A stretch of 64,000 nt of DNA. It comes from an uncultured Prevotella sp. GTDB lineage: Bacteria > Bacteroidota > Bacteroidia > Bacteroidales > Bacteroidaceae. Where the stretch lies: positions 1 through 64,000 of the forward strand of contig CAKQCV010000010.1 in NCBI GenBank assembly GCA_934217675.1, written 5' to 3'. This document shows positions 43,901 through 53,579 of this stretch, in pieces; positions within the stretch are counted from its first letter, which is position 1; every line of letters starts with the position of its first letter. Both the position numbers and the translations under genes were made by a program. The notes below the pieces were generated by a model. That model ran no database searches, had not been told where the DNA came from, and saw only the letters and a program-made list of their open reading frames with translations.

Positions 43901-44791
43901 CTAAGCCCTTGTATCGGCACCCCACATCATCTTTTTGCGGAGAATAGAGAAATATGTCATACCATGTGGCTTCACAATATATGCATCATAAGGTGCACGA
44001 CGAATTGTAAGCACTTGACTTTCATCGCATTTTGCCGATCTGCCGTCAACAGCAATAAGGAAATTATGGCTACGGCTTTCCACCTCAAGAGTTATCTCCA
44101 CATTATCAGGCAATACTATCGGGCGCACGTTCAGACTATGAGGAGCTACTGGAGTAAGACACAGAGTTCCTGTATGTGGAGCTATAATAGGACCACCGTT
44201 CGACAAGGAATAAGCCGTAGAACCAGTAGGGGTGCTCACGATAAGTCCATCAGCATGATAAGTAACGATATATTCGCCATTTATACTGGTGCGAATGGTT
44301 ATCATCGAAGCATTGTCACGCTTCAATATTGCAATATCGTTGAGGGCACACGACTGTATATCAATTCCACCATTTCCGGTAGTTTCAACTTGGACCATAG
44401 CAAGTGTATCAACTTTATACTCACCATTGTATATACTTGCAAGCACTGTCTCAAAATCATCTATCACAACACCTGCAAGGAAACCGAGCCGCCCCATATT
44501 AACCCCTATTATCGGTATACACTTGCTTCCCACACTATAGGCAGAACGGAGCAATGTGCCGTCGCCACCCATCGAAATCACAAAATCAGCATCTATATCC
44601 TCACTATTGAATGAACTAAAACCAGCAAGATTCAGTCCGCGAGTTTTTGACAAGAAATCATAATAAGACGTTTCAATGCTTACTTCTGCATTACGACGGC
44701 GCAAGGAAGACAGCAATTGCTGGACACCAACCGACTTGTCGGCTTGATAAATATTGCCAAATACTGCAAATTTTAGTTTCAGCGATGACAT
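43901..44791 (-). CDS. nadK: NAD kinase
   Basis: The 296-residue enzyme phosphorylates NAD to NADP. GGDGTLLRSA (about 75-84), NMGRLGFLAG (about 99-108) and the NE/D-type substrate block with TPTGSTAYSLSNGGP (about 181-195) are intact. It is the first gene of the five-gene minus-strand group and is divergent from pdxJ. Confidence 0.96.
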   Translation of the reverse strand: MSSLKLKFAVFGNIYQADKSVGVQQLLSSLRRRNAEVSIETSYYDFLSKTRGLNLAGFSSFNSEDIDADFVISMGGDGTLLRSAYSVGSKCIPIIGVNMGRLGFLAGVVIDDFETVLASIYNGEYKVDTLAMVQVETTGNGGIDIQSCALNDIAILKRDNASMITIRTSINGEYIVTYHADGLIVSTPTGSTAYSLSNGGPIIAPHTGTLCLTPVAPHSLNVRPIVLPDNVEITLEVESRSHNFLIAVDGRSAKCDESQVLTIRRAPYDAYIVKPHGMTYFSILRKKMMWGADTRA

Positions 44792-44850
44792 ATTTCTAAA
44801 GTTTTTAATCTTTCTGAATAGTATTTATTCTGCCTTTGCAAATGTTTTAG

Positions 44851-44858
44851 TAACTTTG
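44851..44858 (+). promoter_or_regulatory. -7 element before pdxJ
   Basis: TAACTTTG fits the -7 consensus. It is 107 bp before the ATG, and the nearest TTTG (44835-44838) is only 12 bp upstream, so the assignment is tentative. Confidence 0.35.
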
Positions 44859-44965
44859 CGCTGATGAATATGTTTGCAAATATACGGCTTTTTAAACAAA
44901 ATCCTCACGTTTAAACGTGAATTTTAAGCTTTGCAGGCATGATGTTATAAACAAATAAATCAGAC

Positions 44966-45679
44966 ATGACAAAATTAAGTGTAAACATCAACAAGGTAGC
45001 CACTCTGCGCAACGCCCGGGGAGGCAATAATCCTGACGTGGAAAAAGTGGCGCAAGACTGTCAGCTCTTCGGAGCACAAGGCATTACCGTGCATCCTCGA
45101 CCTGACGAACGACATATACGCTATCAGGATGTCAGAGAAATAAAGCCTCTCATAACAACAGAACTGAACATTGAGGGAAATCCTATTGAGAAATACATCA
45201 ATCTCGTGCTTGAAGTAAAGCCTACACAGGTGACACTTGTTCCTGACGGAGACGCACAGCTTACGAGCAACCACGGATGGGACACTATTGAAAACAAAAC
45301 TTTCCTTACGGATGTTGTGGGAAGATTCAAAGAATCAGGAATACGAACAAGCATCTTTGTAGACCCTGTGGCTAAAATGGTTGCAGGTGCAAAGGAATGT
45401 GGAGCCGATAGAGTTGAATTATACACCGAACCATATGCCTCTAATTACGAAAGAGATAGAGAAGAGGCAATAAAACCGTTTGTTGATGCTGCTGTGGCAG
45501 CACGCGAATTAAAACTCGGACTAAATGCCGGTCATGACTTGAGTTTGGTAAACTTGGCTTATTACCATAAAATGATTCCATGGACTGACGAAGTAAGTAT
45601 TGGACATGCACTAATTTGCGATGCCCTCTATATAGGACTAAAAAATACTATCGAAGCATATTTGAAGTGCTTGGAATAA
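44966..45679 (+). CDS. pdxJ: Pyridoxine 5'-phosphate synthase
   Basis: The 237-residue TIM-barrel enzyme joins 3-amino-2-oxopropyl phosphate and deoxyxylulose phosphate in vitamin B6 synthesis. It begins with LSVNINKVATLRNARGG (4-20) and contains HPRPDERHIRYQDV and LNAGHDLSLVNL, which hold the family's active-site residues. Length is normal. It is the first gene of a + strand group with the DJ-1, ispD and recG genes. Confidence 0.96.
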   Translation: MTKLSVNINKVATLRNARGGNNPDVEKVAQDCQLFGAQGITVHPRPDERHIRYQDVREIKPLITTELNIEGNPIEKYINLVLEVKPTQVTLVPDGDAQLTSNHGWDTIENKTFLTDVVGRFKESGIRTSIFVDPVAKMVAGAKECGADRVELYTEPYASNYERDREEAIKPFVDAAVAARELKLGLNAGHDLSLVNLAYYHKMIPWTDEVSIGHALICDALYIGLKNTIEAYLKCLE

Positions 45680-45841
45680 ACTGACACTACAATAAATAGC
45701 TCAATGCCTATGGCAAGAGAATACAAATTGAAGCGCGACACAATGGATAAGGACGAAAGAACTGTCCCGCCAGACGTGTTTCGCAGATATATAAAAACAG
45801 AAAAGCGTTCGTATAACAAAATTATTAAACAACAAAAGATT

Positions 45842-46405
45842 ATGGCAAAGGTTTATATGTTTCTTGCTAACGGATCGGAGGAGATAGAGTCTCTGATTCC
45901 TGTTGATATTTTCCGTCGAGGCGGAGTTGAGGTAAAGACCGTAAGCACTACAAAGTCTGAATATGTGGAATTATCACATGGCGTTACAATAAAAGCCGAT
46001 TTAAAATTTGAGGATGCAGACTTTAGTGACGCCAACTTGCTGATGTTGCCTGGAGGTCTGCCAGGTGCAACAAACCTGAACGAACATGAAGGAGTCAGAA
46101 AGGCTTTGCTTGAACAATATAACAATGGGAAATTAGTGGCTGCAATATGTGCTGCGCCGTTGGTGTTTGGAAGTTTAGGAATAGTTAAAGGTAAACGTGC
46201 AACATGCTATCCGGGATTTGAGAAATATCTTGACGGAGCCGAATACACTCATGAGCTATATACAGTTGATGGAAATGTAGTGACAGGTGAAGGACCTGCC
46301 GCCACTCTCCCGTATGCATACAAGCTACTTGCTATGTTGACAAGTGAGGAAACAGCACATGCCGTAGCCGAAGGTATGATGTATCTCCACTTGATGGAAA
46401 AATAA
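45842..46405 (+). CDS. DJ-1/PfpI family protein
   Basis: The 187-residue protein starts at 45842 ([17 protein letters not shown]), the usual start of the family. It has the Rossmann-like fold of DJ-1 with the nucleophile-elbow Cys in VAAICAAP (about 100-107) and a conserved Glu near position 14-16. DJ-1 members act in stress response, and glyoxalase or deglycase activity has been proposed. The frame stays open for 46 more codons upstream (from 45704), giving a charged extension that is probably not translated. It is 5 bp before ispD. Confidence 0.85.
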   Translation: MAKVYMFLANGSEEIESLIPVDIFRRGGVEVKTVSTTKSEYVELSHGVTIKADLKFEDADFSDANLLMLPGGLPGATNLNEHEGVRKALLEQYNNGKLVAAICAAPLVFGSLGIVKGKRATCYPGFEKYLDGAEYTHELYTVDGNVVTGEGPAATLPYAYKLLAMLTSEETAHAVAEGMMYLHLMEK

Positions 46406-46410
46406 CAAAT

Positions 46411-47148
46411 ATGGAGAATTACGTTATAATCGTCGCCGGAGGAAAGGGACTGAGAATGGGAACAGATATCCCAAAGCAGTTCCTTCCCATCGGCGGATTG
46501 CCTGTTCTCATGCACACAATAAAGACATTTAAAAATTATGACAACAACATGAATGTCATTCTTGTGCTGCCGGAACATCAACAAGAATATTGGAGAGAAC
46601 TGTGCAAGAAGTACTCTTTCGATGAGAATATCGAAATTGTCAATGGAGGAGAAACAAGATTCCATTCTGTAAAAAACGGACTGGCACTTATCCCTGACGA
46701 AACAAAAGGAGTTGTTGGTGTACACGATGGTGTCAGACCTTTCGTTTCAGAAGAGACAATACACCGCACATACCAGAAAGCAAGAAAGACGGGTGCTGCT
46801 GTTCCTGTTATTCCTGTCGTTGACACACTTAGACATCTTTTCAAACAGGAGAAGCCGAATGACACGCACGAAACGGACAAAGAAACGTTACAAGAGACTG
46901 ATGAAAAGATTCACTCTGAAACAGTACAAAGAGATGAATACCGTATTGTGCAAACTCCCCAGGCTTTTGATATACAGCTACTGAAAGAGGCTTATAAACA
47001 AGAATACTGCAAAGATTTCACTGATGACGCTTCGGTCGTAGAACATTATGGTCACGAGGTAGCACTCGTGGAAGGAAACAACGAAAACATAAAAATAACC
47101 AAACCTTTTGACCTCGCTATCGCCAAGGTTATAATAAATAATGACTGA
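46411..47148 (+). CDS. ispD: 2-C-methyl-D-erythritol 4-phosphate cytidylyltransferase
   Basis: The 245-residue enzyme makes CDP-methylerythritol in the MEP isoprenoid pathway. The nucleotide-binding loop [12 protein letters not shown] (6-17), PKQFLPIGG (about 21-29) and HDGVRPFV (about 107-114) are intact. An acidic, Glu/Thr-rich segment of about 20 residues ([19 protein letters not shown], near 150-170) lies in the hydrophilic arm region and is longer than in most IspD. It overlaps recG by 8 bp. Confidence 0.95.
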   Translation: MENYVIIVAGGKGLRMGTDIPKQFLPIGGLPVLMHTIKTFKNYDNNMNVILVLPEHQQEYWRELCKKYSFDENIEIVNGGETRFHSVKNGLALIPDETKGVVGVHDGVRPFVSEETIHRTYQKARKTGAAVPVIPVVDTLRHLFKQEKPNDTHETDKETLQETDEKIHSETVQRDEYRIVQTPQAFDIQLLKEAYKQEYCKDFTDDASVVEHYGHEVALVEGNNENIKITKPFDLAIAKVIINND

Positions 47149-49240
47149 CGTCTTAAACCAAGACATACAATTTCTGCCAGGAGTTGGACCAAAGAAAAAG
47201 GAATTGCTGCAGAAAGAGTTAGGTATATCAACTATATCTGACCTGTTGGAGTATTATCCCTACAAATACGTAGACAGAAGCAAGATATACCATATTGACG
47301 AGCTTAAAAGCGACATGCCATTCGTACAAATTAAAGGAAGAATTCTCAGTTTCGAGGAGTTTTCCAACGGTCCACGGAAAAAACGTCTTGTGGCTCACTT
47401 CTATGATGGTACAGGAGTGGCAGACATCATCTGGTTCTCTGGTATAAAATATGCCACAGAGCAATACAAGGAAGGAATAGAATATATCGTTTTCGGGAAG
47501 CCTACTGTATTTGGAGGCAGATTCCAATTCGCACATCCAGACATTGACAAAGCAGCAGACTTGCAACTTTCGGAGATGGGCATGCAGCCATACTACAGCA
47601 CAACTGAGAAGATGAAGAAAATAGGACTTACATCACGCTCTGTAGAGAAAATAACAAAAAGCATGCTCGAAAAGATGAAACAGCCTATAGCTGAAACGTT
47701 GCCACCATTTATAGCAAACAGACTAAGGCTTGTGTCGAGAGACACAGCAATGAGAAATGTCCATTATCCGAAAAATGCCGAAGACTTGCGCAATGCACGC
47801 TTCAGATTAAAATTTGAAGAACTTTTCTATGTACAGCTAAATATCCTCCGATATGCATCCGACCAGAAAAGGAAATACAGGGGATATGTATTCCAGCATA
47901 TAGGAGAAATCTTCAACGGATTTTATAATAACCACTTACCTTTCCCTCTGACCAACGCTCAGAAAAGGGTTATAAGGGAAATAAGAAAAGATTTAGGTTC
48001 AGGAAAGCAGATGAACAGACTGCTACAAGGGGATGTGGGAAGTGGAAAGACGCTTGTTGCACTTATGACTATGCTTATAGCTCTTGACAATGGCTATCAA
48101 GCTTGTATCATGGCTCCAACCGAAATATTGGCAGAGCAACATCTTGCCACCATAAAAGAATTTCTTGGGGATATGGACATCAGAGTTGAAATGCTGACAG
48201 GCATCGTAAAAGGCAAAAAGCGCAAGACTGTGCTGGAAGGACTTATAGACGGAAGTGTGAACATCCTGGTCGGCACACATGCCGTAATTGAAGATACTGT
48301 GCAATTCTGCAGACTCGGACTCGTGGTTGTTGACGAGCAACACCGTTTTGGAGTGGCACAACGAGCAAAGCTATGGAGCAAAAGCAAAAATCCGCCACAT
48401 GTGCTCGTCATGACTGCAACCCCTATACCAAGAACACTGGCGATGACTATCTACGGTGATTTGGATGTTAGCGTGATTGATGAGCTGCCACCAGGACGCA
48501 AACCTATAATGACTATACATAAATTCAACACACAAACCACAAGTCTTTATAACGGTATAAGGCAGCAGATAAAAGAAGGAAGACAAGTATATATTGTTTT
48601 TCCGCTTATCAAGGAAAGCGAGAAACTTGACATACAAAACCTTGAAGAGGGCTTTGAGACCCTTAAAGAAGTTTTTCCGGAATTCAAGCTCAGCAAGGTG
48701 CACGGAAAGATGAAACCTGCAGAGAAAGAGGAGGAAATGCAAAAATTCGTCAAGGGCGAGACACAAATTCTTGTCGCGACCACCGTTATCGAAGTTGGGG
48801 TTAATGTGCCTAATGCATCCGTTATGGTTATTCTCAATGCCGAAAGATTTGGACTGTCGCAACTGCACCAGTTAAGAGGAAGAGTAGGACGCGGAGCAAA
48901 CCAGTCGTTTTGTGTTCTCGTAACAAAGCCTCAACTTGCAAACGAGACCCGAAAGAGAATCAATATCATGTGCGACACAAACGATGGATTCCAAATTGCA
49001 GAAGCCGATCTAAAGTTACGTGGACCTGGCGATTTGGAAGGCACACAGCAAAGCGGAATGGCTTTTGACCTGAAAATTGCCGATATAGCTCGAGACGGAC
49101 AAATCGTGCAACTGGCAAGAGAGGAGGCACAAAAGATTATGGACAATGATCCAAACTGCGAAAAAGCAGAAAACAATATGCTTTGGCAACGTCTTGCCGC
49201 ACTGAGAAAGACAAATATAAACTGGTCGGCAATATCCTAA
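47141..49240 (+). CDS. recG: ATP-dependent DNA helicase RecG
   Basis: The 699-residue helicase reverses stalled replication forks and acts on branched DNA. The N-terminal wedge (OB) domain, with [10 protein letters not shown] near 39-48, is followed by a superfamily 2 motor with Walker A GDVGSGKT (about 292-299), [14 protein letters not shown] and the C-terminal QLRGRVGRG. Length and order are normal. It overlaps ispD and ends before a terminator-like hairpin. Confidence 0.97.
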   Translation: MTDVLNQDIQFLPGVGPKKKELLQKELGISTISDLLEYYPYKYVDRSKIYHIDELKSDMPFVQIKGRILSFEEFSNGPRKKRLVAHFYDGTGVADIIWFSGIKYATEQYKEGIEYIVFGKPTVFGGRFQFAHPDIDKAADLQLSEMGMQPYYSTTEKMKKIGLTSRSVEKITKSMLEKMKQPIAETLPPFIANRLRLVSRDTAMRNVHYPKNAEDLRNARFRLKFEELFYVQLNILRYASDQKRKYRGYVFQHIGEIFNGFYNNHLPFPLTNAQKRVIREIRKDLGSGKQMNRLLQGDVGSGKTLVALMTMLIALDNGYQACIMAPTEILAEQHLATIKEFLGDMDIRVEMLTGIVKGKKRKTVLEGLIDGSVNILVGTHAVIEDTVQFCRLGLVVVDEQHRFGVAQRAKLWSKSKNPPHVLVMTATPIPRTLAMTIYGDLDVSVIDELPPGRKPIMTIHKFNTQTTSLYNGIRQQIKEGRQVYIVFPLIKESEKLDIQNLEEGFETLKEVFPEFKLSKVHGKMKPAEKEEEMQKFVKGETQILVATTVIEVGVNVPNASVMVILNAERFGLSQLHQLRGRVGRGANQSFCVLVTKPQLANETRKRINIMCDTNDGFQIAEADLKLRGPGDLEGTQQSGMAFDLKIADIARDGQIVQLAREEAQKIMDNDPNCEKAENNMLWQRLAALRKTNINWSAIS

Positions 49241-49242
49241 AA

Positions 49243-49285
49243 TGCACAATTTTTATTATCCTGATAATAAGAATTGTGCTAATTA
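49243..49285 (+). terminator. Candidate terminator after recG
   Basis: A 17-nt A/T-rich inverted repeat (49244-49260 with 49263-49279), one mismatch, 2-nt loop, T/A-rich tail. Confidence 0.5.
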
Positions 49286-49366
49286 TTAGTATGTTACAAA
49301 ACATGCCAATGTGTTAAACCCACACTAAAAACTGTTAAGTCAGATACAAGTTTCATTTATTTTTAC

Positions 49367-49374
49367 TATCTTTG
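49367..49374 (+). promoter_or_regulatory. -7 element before the M23 peptidase gene
   Basis: TATCTTTG fits the consensus, 123 bp before the ATG, giving a long leader. No good -33 element was seen. Confidence 0.4.
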
Positions 49375-49497
49375 CATCGTATTTGTAATCATCATGACGA
49401 ATATTCTCTTGATTATCCATCATAATGATTAGCCTTAATCACACATAATGCAACGCATGCTACTTTGCAGCATTGCTATTATAATTAAAATTTTATT

Positions 49498-50424
49498 ATG
49501 CACTTAAAAAAGACTATAAAGACATTAGCAATAACAGCAATCATGGCATTGGCGACAATTCCGGCAACAGCACAGGATTTATTGGCTCGTCAGGCTCCAG
49601 TAGACAAGAAAATGAAAGCGGTAGACACGTTGGCTCTAAGAAACATTATACAAAGAGAACAAAGCGAGGCTCCATCTGCACAACTATACAAGGACTGGAA
49701 CAACAGATATGCTCACCGTGCATCAGAATTGCCAGATTCTTTTAATATAAATCTGAGACACTTCTGTATGCCGACAACAAGCAGAATTATCACTTCTAAC
49801 TTCGGCAGTCGCTGGGGGCGCATGCACAAAGGATTGGATATAAAGGTATATATCGGTGATACTATACGTGCTGCATTTGACGGCAAAGTGAGAATCGTTA
49901 GATATGAAGCTAACGGATATGGAAACTATGTTGTCATTAGACACAATAACGGACTTGAGACCATATATGGACACATGTCTAAGCAACTTGTTGACGAAAA
50001 CACTGCTGTCAGAGCTGGAGACCCAATAGGTTTAGGAGGAAATACCGGACGAAGTACTGGTTCGCATTTGCATTTTGAAACACGCCTTTGTGGAGTTGCA
50101 TTGAACCCAGCATTGCTCTTTGACTTCAAGAATCAAGATGTTACAGCCGACAATTATTTGTTCCGTAAAGAATCTTATAATAGAGAATCGCTTGCTGCAA
50201 ACCGCACATATGGCAAGACTGATATGACCGCAGCTGAGAATAACGATACTAACATAGGCGACAATATTGAGGGAGGAAACGTACGCTATCATAAAGTTGC
50301 GAAGGGAGAAACTCTTTCAAGCATTGCACGCAAGAGAGGAACAACAATAGACAATATATGCAAGCTTAACCACATAACCAAGAGCATGCGTGTTAAGCCA
50401 GGACAGATATTAAGATACTCTTAA
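49498..50424 (+). CDS. M23 family endopeptidase with LysM domain
   Basis: The 308-residue protein has a signal peptide (about 1-25), a LytM-type M23 domain (about 95-210) and a C-terminal LysM domain (about 262-308). The zinc ligands are intact: HKGLD (His and Asp, about 119-123) and the HxH of SHLHFE (about 187-192). The domain cleaves peptide cross-links in peptidoglycan, and LysM binds it. It is expected in the periplasm, with a role in wall growth or division. It is a single gene with a long leader and its own terminator. Confidence 0.92.
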   Translation: MHLKKTIKTLAITAIMALATIPATAQDLLARQAPVDKKMKAVDTLALRNIIQREQSEAPSAQLYKDWNNRYAHRASELPDSFNINLRHFCMPTTSRIITSNFGSRWGRMHKGLDIKVYIGDTIRAAFDGKVRIVRYEANGYGNYVVIRHNNGLETIYGHMSKQLVDENTAVRAGDPIGLGGNTGRSTGSHLHFETRLCGVALNPALLFDFKNQDVTADNYLFRKESYNRESLAANRTYGKTDMTAAENNDTNIGDNIEGGNVRYHKVAKGETLSSIARKRGTTIDNICKLNHITKSMRVKPGQILRYS

Positions 50425-50452
50425 GCAATAGCCATAGCCTTGAATAAAGGCT

Positions 50453-50488
50453 AAAAAAGGCTGCAAGGATAATTCTTGCAGCCTTTAT
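50453..50488. terminator. Bidirectional terminator
   Basis: AAAGGCTGCAAG (50456-50467) pairs perfectly with CTTGCAGCCTTT (50475-50486), flanked by A and T runs; the genes on both sides converge. Confidence 0.8.
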
Positions 50489-50506
50489 TCTTTATTACAC
50501 TTGCTT

Positions 50507-50896
50507 TTATTTCAAAGCCTTGTCAACACACTTCACGCATTCTGCCTTTGCGGCAGCTTTCACATTTGCCTTTGTTGTTTTCTCTGCACTCTTCATATTA
50601 GCTTTTGCAGTTTTCTTGGCAACTTTCAAATTTGCCTTTGCTGCTTTCTTTGTAGACTTCAGTTCAGACTTTGCTGACTTCAAGTCTGCCTTTACAGCTT
50701 TCTTGGCTTGTTTGCAGCATGATTTGGTTTGAGCAGTTGCCGCAGTTGCTGCATCAACAGCACTTTTGCAGTCCTTCTTTGTCTTGTCGCATTGAGCTTT
50801 CAATGTAGTAACTTTCTGAACTGTAGTTTGTGCATTTACATTTGCCGAGAAACAAAAAGCTGCCATGATAACAGCTGAAACGATAGTCTTTTTCAT
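50507..50896 (-). CDS. Secreted Lys/Ala/Cys-rich repeat protein
   Basis: The 129-residue protein has a clear signal peptide (about 1-22). The mature part is basic, with a helical 11-residue repeat (KKAAKANLKVA, KKTAKANMKSA, EKTTKANVKAA; about 83-115), and six cysteines, two pairs near the middle (DCKS, SCCKQ) and a pair at the C-terminus (ECVKC). The repeat recalls histone H1-like tails, but the signal peptide points to the periplasm or outside, and the even Cys number suggests disulfides. No family was recognised. A candidate minus-strand -7 (50990-50997) lies upstream. Confidence 0.7.
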   Translation of the reverse strand: MKKTIVSAVIMAAFCFSANVNAQTTVQKVTTLKAQCDKTKKDCKSAVDAATAATAQTKSCCKQAKKAVKADLKSAKSELKSTKKAAKANLKVAKKTAKANMKSAEKTTKANVKAAAKAECVKCVDKALK

Positions 50897-51117
50897 CTTC
50901 GTATCCCTTTCTTATTACTTGTTATACAATATACCTTCCTACTCTAAGCAGAAGTAACTCCATAAACGTTACCTTGCCAATAACATTTGCAAATTTATTT
51001 CTTTGCTGTATTACAGAAAAGAGATTTAGGTTATTTATTCATAATTGAATATTAAAATACCTGATATTTAGTACACATCAAACTATTTATCAAGCAAATA
51101 TAAATATCCGTATATCA

Positions 51118-51918
51118 TCACTTAATCACTGTTCGCAACGCAAACCACACATGGTTGAATGAAGTTCTGAAGAATCCGTAATATTTTGCCATTATACGGA
51201 AACGCTCCTTCAACGATGCCTTATGGTTGCGTGTTGTTGTTCCTTCTTTAAGATAATTAGCAAGAACAATATGACTGTCAACAAGCGGCAAGCGTTTTTT
51301 CTCTGCATCTTTCATAATTCTTATACACCAGTCAAAATCTGAAGAGAATCTGTATGAAAGATCAAAAGGATTGTTCTTTGCAATGTCTGCACGAGCATAA
51401 AAAGCCTGATGACAAACCAGCATGCCACTTCTAAAGGATTTCCAAGTCAAATTCTCAGGTGCAGAAAGTCGTCTGTGAGAAATAAAATTTCCGTCAGCGT
51501 CCACGATATCAGTCTCTCCATACAATACCGCCGGCAGGCGTTTCTTACCATCATCCTCCGTTATATAACTATCAACACAGGTATTATGAACGAGCTCAGC
51601 TATTGTATCGGCAGAATGTAGTGTATCTCCTGCATTAAGGAAGCACACATAATCCCCTGTTGCCATAGCCAACCCCTTGTTCATAGCATCATAGATACCA
51701 TTGTCTGGCTCAACCAGCAAACGAACCTCATGCCCCAAGTCAGAAGCAAACGAACGCTCCATATAATCTTTTGCCAAAGAAACGGTAGAGTCTGTAGATG
51801 CACCATCTATAACAATATGCTCAATCGCCGGATATTTCTGACAGAACACGCTATCCAATGTCGGCTGCAATACGTTCTGAGCATTGTATGTTACTGTAAT
51901 AAGAGTTATTTTAATCAT
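51118..51918 (-). CDS. Family 2 glycosyltransferase (WcaA-like)
   Basis: The 266-residue protein has a GT-A fold with TLITVTYNAQNVLQPTLDS (4-22), HIVIDGASTDST (34-45) and the DxD region FLNAGDT (about 92-98; NAGD replaces DxD, as in several GT2 enzymes). It is cytosolic with no membrane segment. The upstream glycosyltransferase gene overlaps its start by 4 bp, so both probably act in one glycan pathway, such as capsule or O-antigen. Substrate is unknown. Confidence 0.85.
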   Translation of the reverse strand: MIKITLITVTYNAQNVLQPTLDSVFCQKYPAIEHIVIDGASTDSTVSLAKDYMERSFASDLGHEVRLLVEPDNGIYDAMNKGLAMATGDYVCFLNAGDTLHSADTIAELVHNTCVDSYITEDDGKKRLPAVLYGETDIVDADGNFISHRRLSAPENLTWKSFRSGMLVCHQAFYARADIAKNNPFDLSYRFSSDFDWCIRIMKDAEKKRLPLVDSHIVLANYLKEGTTTRNHKASLKERFRIMAKYYGFFRTSFNHVWFALRTVIK

Positions 51919-53186
51919 AATTTATAGCGTTTAAATGCCATTGCCTGATTATAGGCTTCAATATATTTCATAGCCACTGCATATTGAGAATAGCACGAGT
52001 TAACTTTCTTTATTGCCTCTCGGCTGAGAGAGGCATGGTCGGCACACATCACCCAATACATGCCATTTGATAAATCCTCAACGCTTTTGTATTCTGCCAC
52101 ATACCCGTTTTTCTGATGATCTATCATCTCCGGTATTCCACCTGTGTTGAAACCTACGCAAGGAACCCCACATGCCATTGCCTCCATTATCGTATTCGGA
52201 AGATTGTCCTCAAGTGAAGGCAACACAAACATATCTACTGAATTGTATATGCTTGCTATTTTCTTTGCGTCATCTACATATCCCAATGGATAAGCAGGCA
52301 AAGAAAGTTTATTCGCCAATTCTTCTGAATGACCTCCAAGTATTGCCACAGCTGTATTATCTTTAATTTCAGGATGCGCTTCGGTCATCTTGTTTAATGC
52401 TGCGATAAAATAATCCATACCCTTGCGCTTGTCTGTTACTCTTTGCGAAACAAAAAGTATAAGACGCTTGTCACCAGGCAAGTTTGCATAAATACGAGCC
52501 TGCTCCCGGTCTTCCTTTCCAAACACCCTTGTATCTATGGGATTCGGAATATCCATTACTTTTTGTCCCACAAGCAAACCGCTTTTCTTGGCTTTATTGG
52601 CAAGCCACTTGCTGCATGCCACAAACAATATACTATACCGTTCCAGCATTTGTTTCTTTTTTTTCCATACAGAAGCTGAAAGATCAGACTTGGAACCTCC
52701 TCCTGGCAATAGCGGACAATTACCGCATTGCTTTTCATAATTATGGCAACTACGTGCATAATGGCAAATTGATGACGCAGGCCAGAAGTCATGCATAGTC
52801 CATACAACAGGTTTATTGCTTTCAAGGATTTTCCGTATACCTTTTAGAGAGAGCATACCTTGATTTATCCAATTCAGATGGATAACATCTGCTTCTTGAA
52901 ACTCACGAGTCTTGGTTATATCTGTTCCTGCATTTGCTATATCTATTTGGAATAGATTATCTTTTTTGAAATGAAGCTTACAATAGATAACGAAACGTTC
53001 CCACAGGAAATTCCATCTCAAGCGCCATGACTGTTTTAGTTCTGCAACAGTAATATCATCAGTCTGCTTGTCTCTCACAAGCATTTTCGCCTTAATGCCA
53101 TTATTGTTGAGAGCTTCCATCAGGCGGTTTGCTGCAACTGCTGCTCCTCCTGTTATCTCGCTTGTGTTTACAATCAATACTCTCAT
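51915..53186 (-). CDS. Family 4 glycosyltransferase
   Basis: The start is placed at 53186 (MRVLIVNTSEITGGAA), which begins the GT-B fold; the longer frame from 53231 adds 15 unlikely residues. The 423-residue protein has GGAAVAANRL near its N-terminus and the C-terminal donor-site block with VLPSLEDNLPNTIMEAMACG (the E-x7-E motif of GT4). A short Cys-rich segment (CHYARSCHNYEKQCGNCP) may hold a metal or disulfide. It overlaps the GT2 gene by 4 bp. Donor and acceptor are unknown. Confidence 0.86.
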   Translation of the reverse strand: MRVLIVNTSEITGGAAVAANRLMEALNNNGIKAKMLVRDKQTDDITVAELKQSWRLRWNFLWERFVIYCKLHFKKDNLFQIDIANAGTDITKTREFQEADVIHLNWINQGMLSLKGIRKILESNKPVVWTMHDFWPASSICHYARSCHNYEKQCGNCPLLPGGGSKSDLSASVWKKKKQMLERYSILFVACSKWLANKAKKSGLLVGQKVMDIPNPIDTRVFGKEDREQARIYANLPGDKRLILFVSQRVTDKRKGMDYFIAALNKMTEAHPEIKDNTAVAILGGHSEELANKLSLPAYPLGYVDDAKKIASIYNSVDMFVLPSLEDNLPNTIMEAMACGVPCVGFNTGGIPEMIDHQKNGYVAEYKSVEDLSNGMYWVMCADHASLSREAIKKVNSCYSQYAVAMKYIEAYNQAMAFKRYKL

Positions 53187-53257
53187 CTTATTATTTCCTT
53201 TATTACACTCTATGGATTCAGACAAATGCAAAATTAATGTTTTTCATTTAATGATGC

Positions 53258-53484
53258 AAATGTATGGAAAGAAAACTCCTGGCAGTGCAGTATGCTTGTA
53301 CCAACGGTGCAATACCGTTGCAACATCTGTGCATTATAGCCTTAACAGTGTTTTGCTGCGCCCTAAAACGATCAGATGATACAGATTACCATATTATCCC
53401 TCACATCCCTAACATCATCCCTCATTACATTAAGATATTGACTATAAAGGGAATAGACTATAAGAAGTGAGGGATGAGGGATAA
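53258..53484. repeat. TCCCTCA composite repeat, copy B (inverted)
   Basis: Read on the minus strand, the element starts with TTATCCCTCATCCCTCACTT (identical to copy A), then TTCCCTTTATA, then GAGGGATG/GGGATGTGAGGG units, and then a GCAC/GTGC-rich stretch. The + strand also holds the 7-bp inverted repeat CAACGGT/ACCGTTG (53302-53320). Order and key blocks agree with copy A, which makes it a real repeat family. Confidence 0.75.
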
Positions 53485-53496
53485 TTGGCGAAAAAA

Positions 53497-53545
53497 CAAA
53501 AGCTCCCAGCAGCGGTTTGTATTAAACCTTGCCGGGAGCTTTATA
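53497..53545 (-). terminator. Terminator of the secreted-tail protein gene
   Basis: AAAGCTCCC (53499-53507) pairs with GGGAGCTTT (53534-53542); on the minus strand a T-rich run follows. Confidence 0.7.
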
Positions 53546-53579
53546 ATTTGTAAGTATTTCTATAGAATAGAAAAATTAC

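Larger units (their letters stand above)
53187..53579. other. Intergenic region with composite repeat
   Basis: This 393-bp stretch contains copy B of the composite repeat (53258-53484) and the terminator of the next minus-strand gene (53499-53542). No open frame looks coding. Confidence 0.6.
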
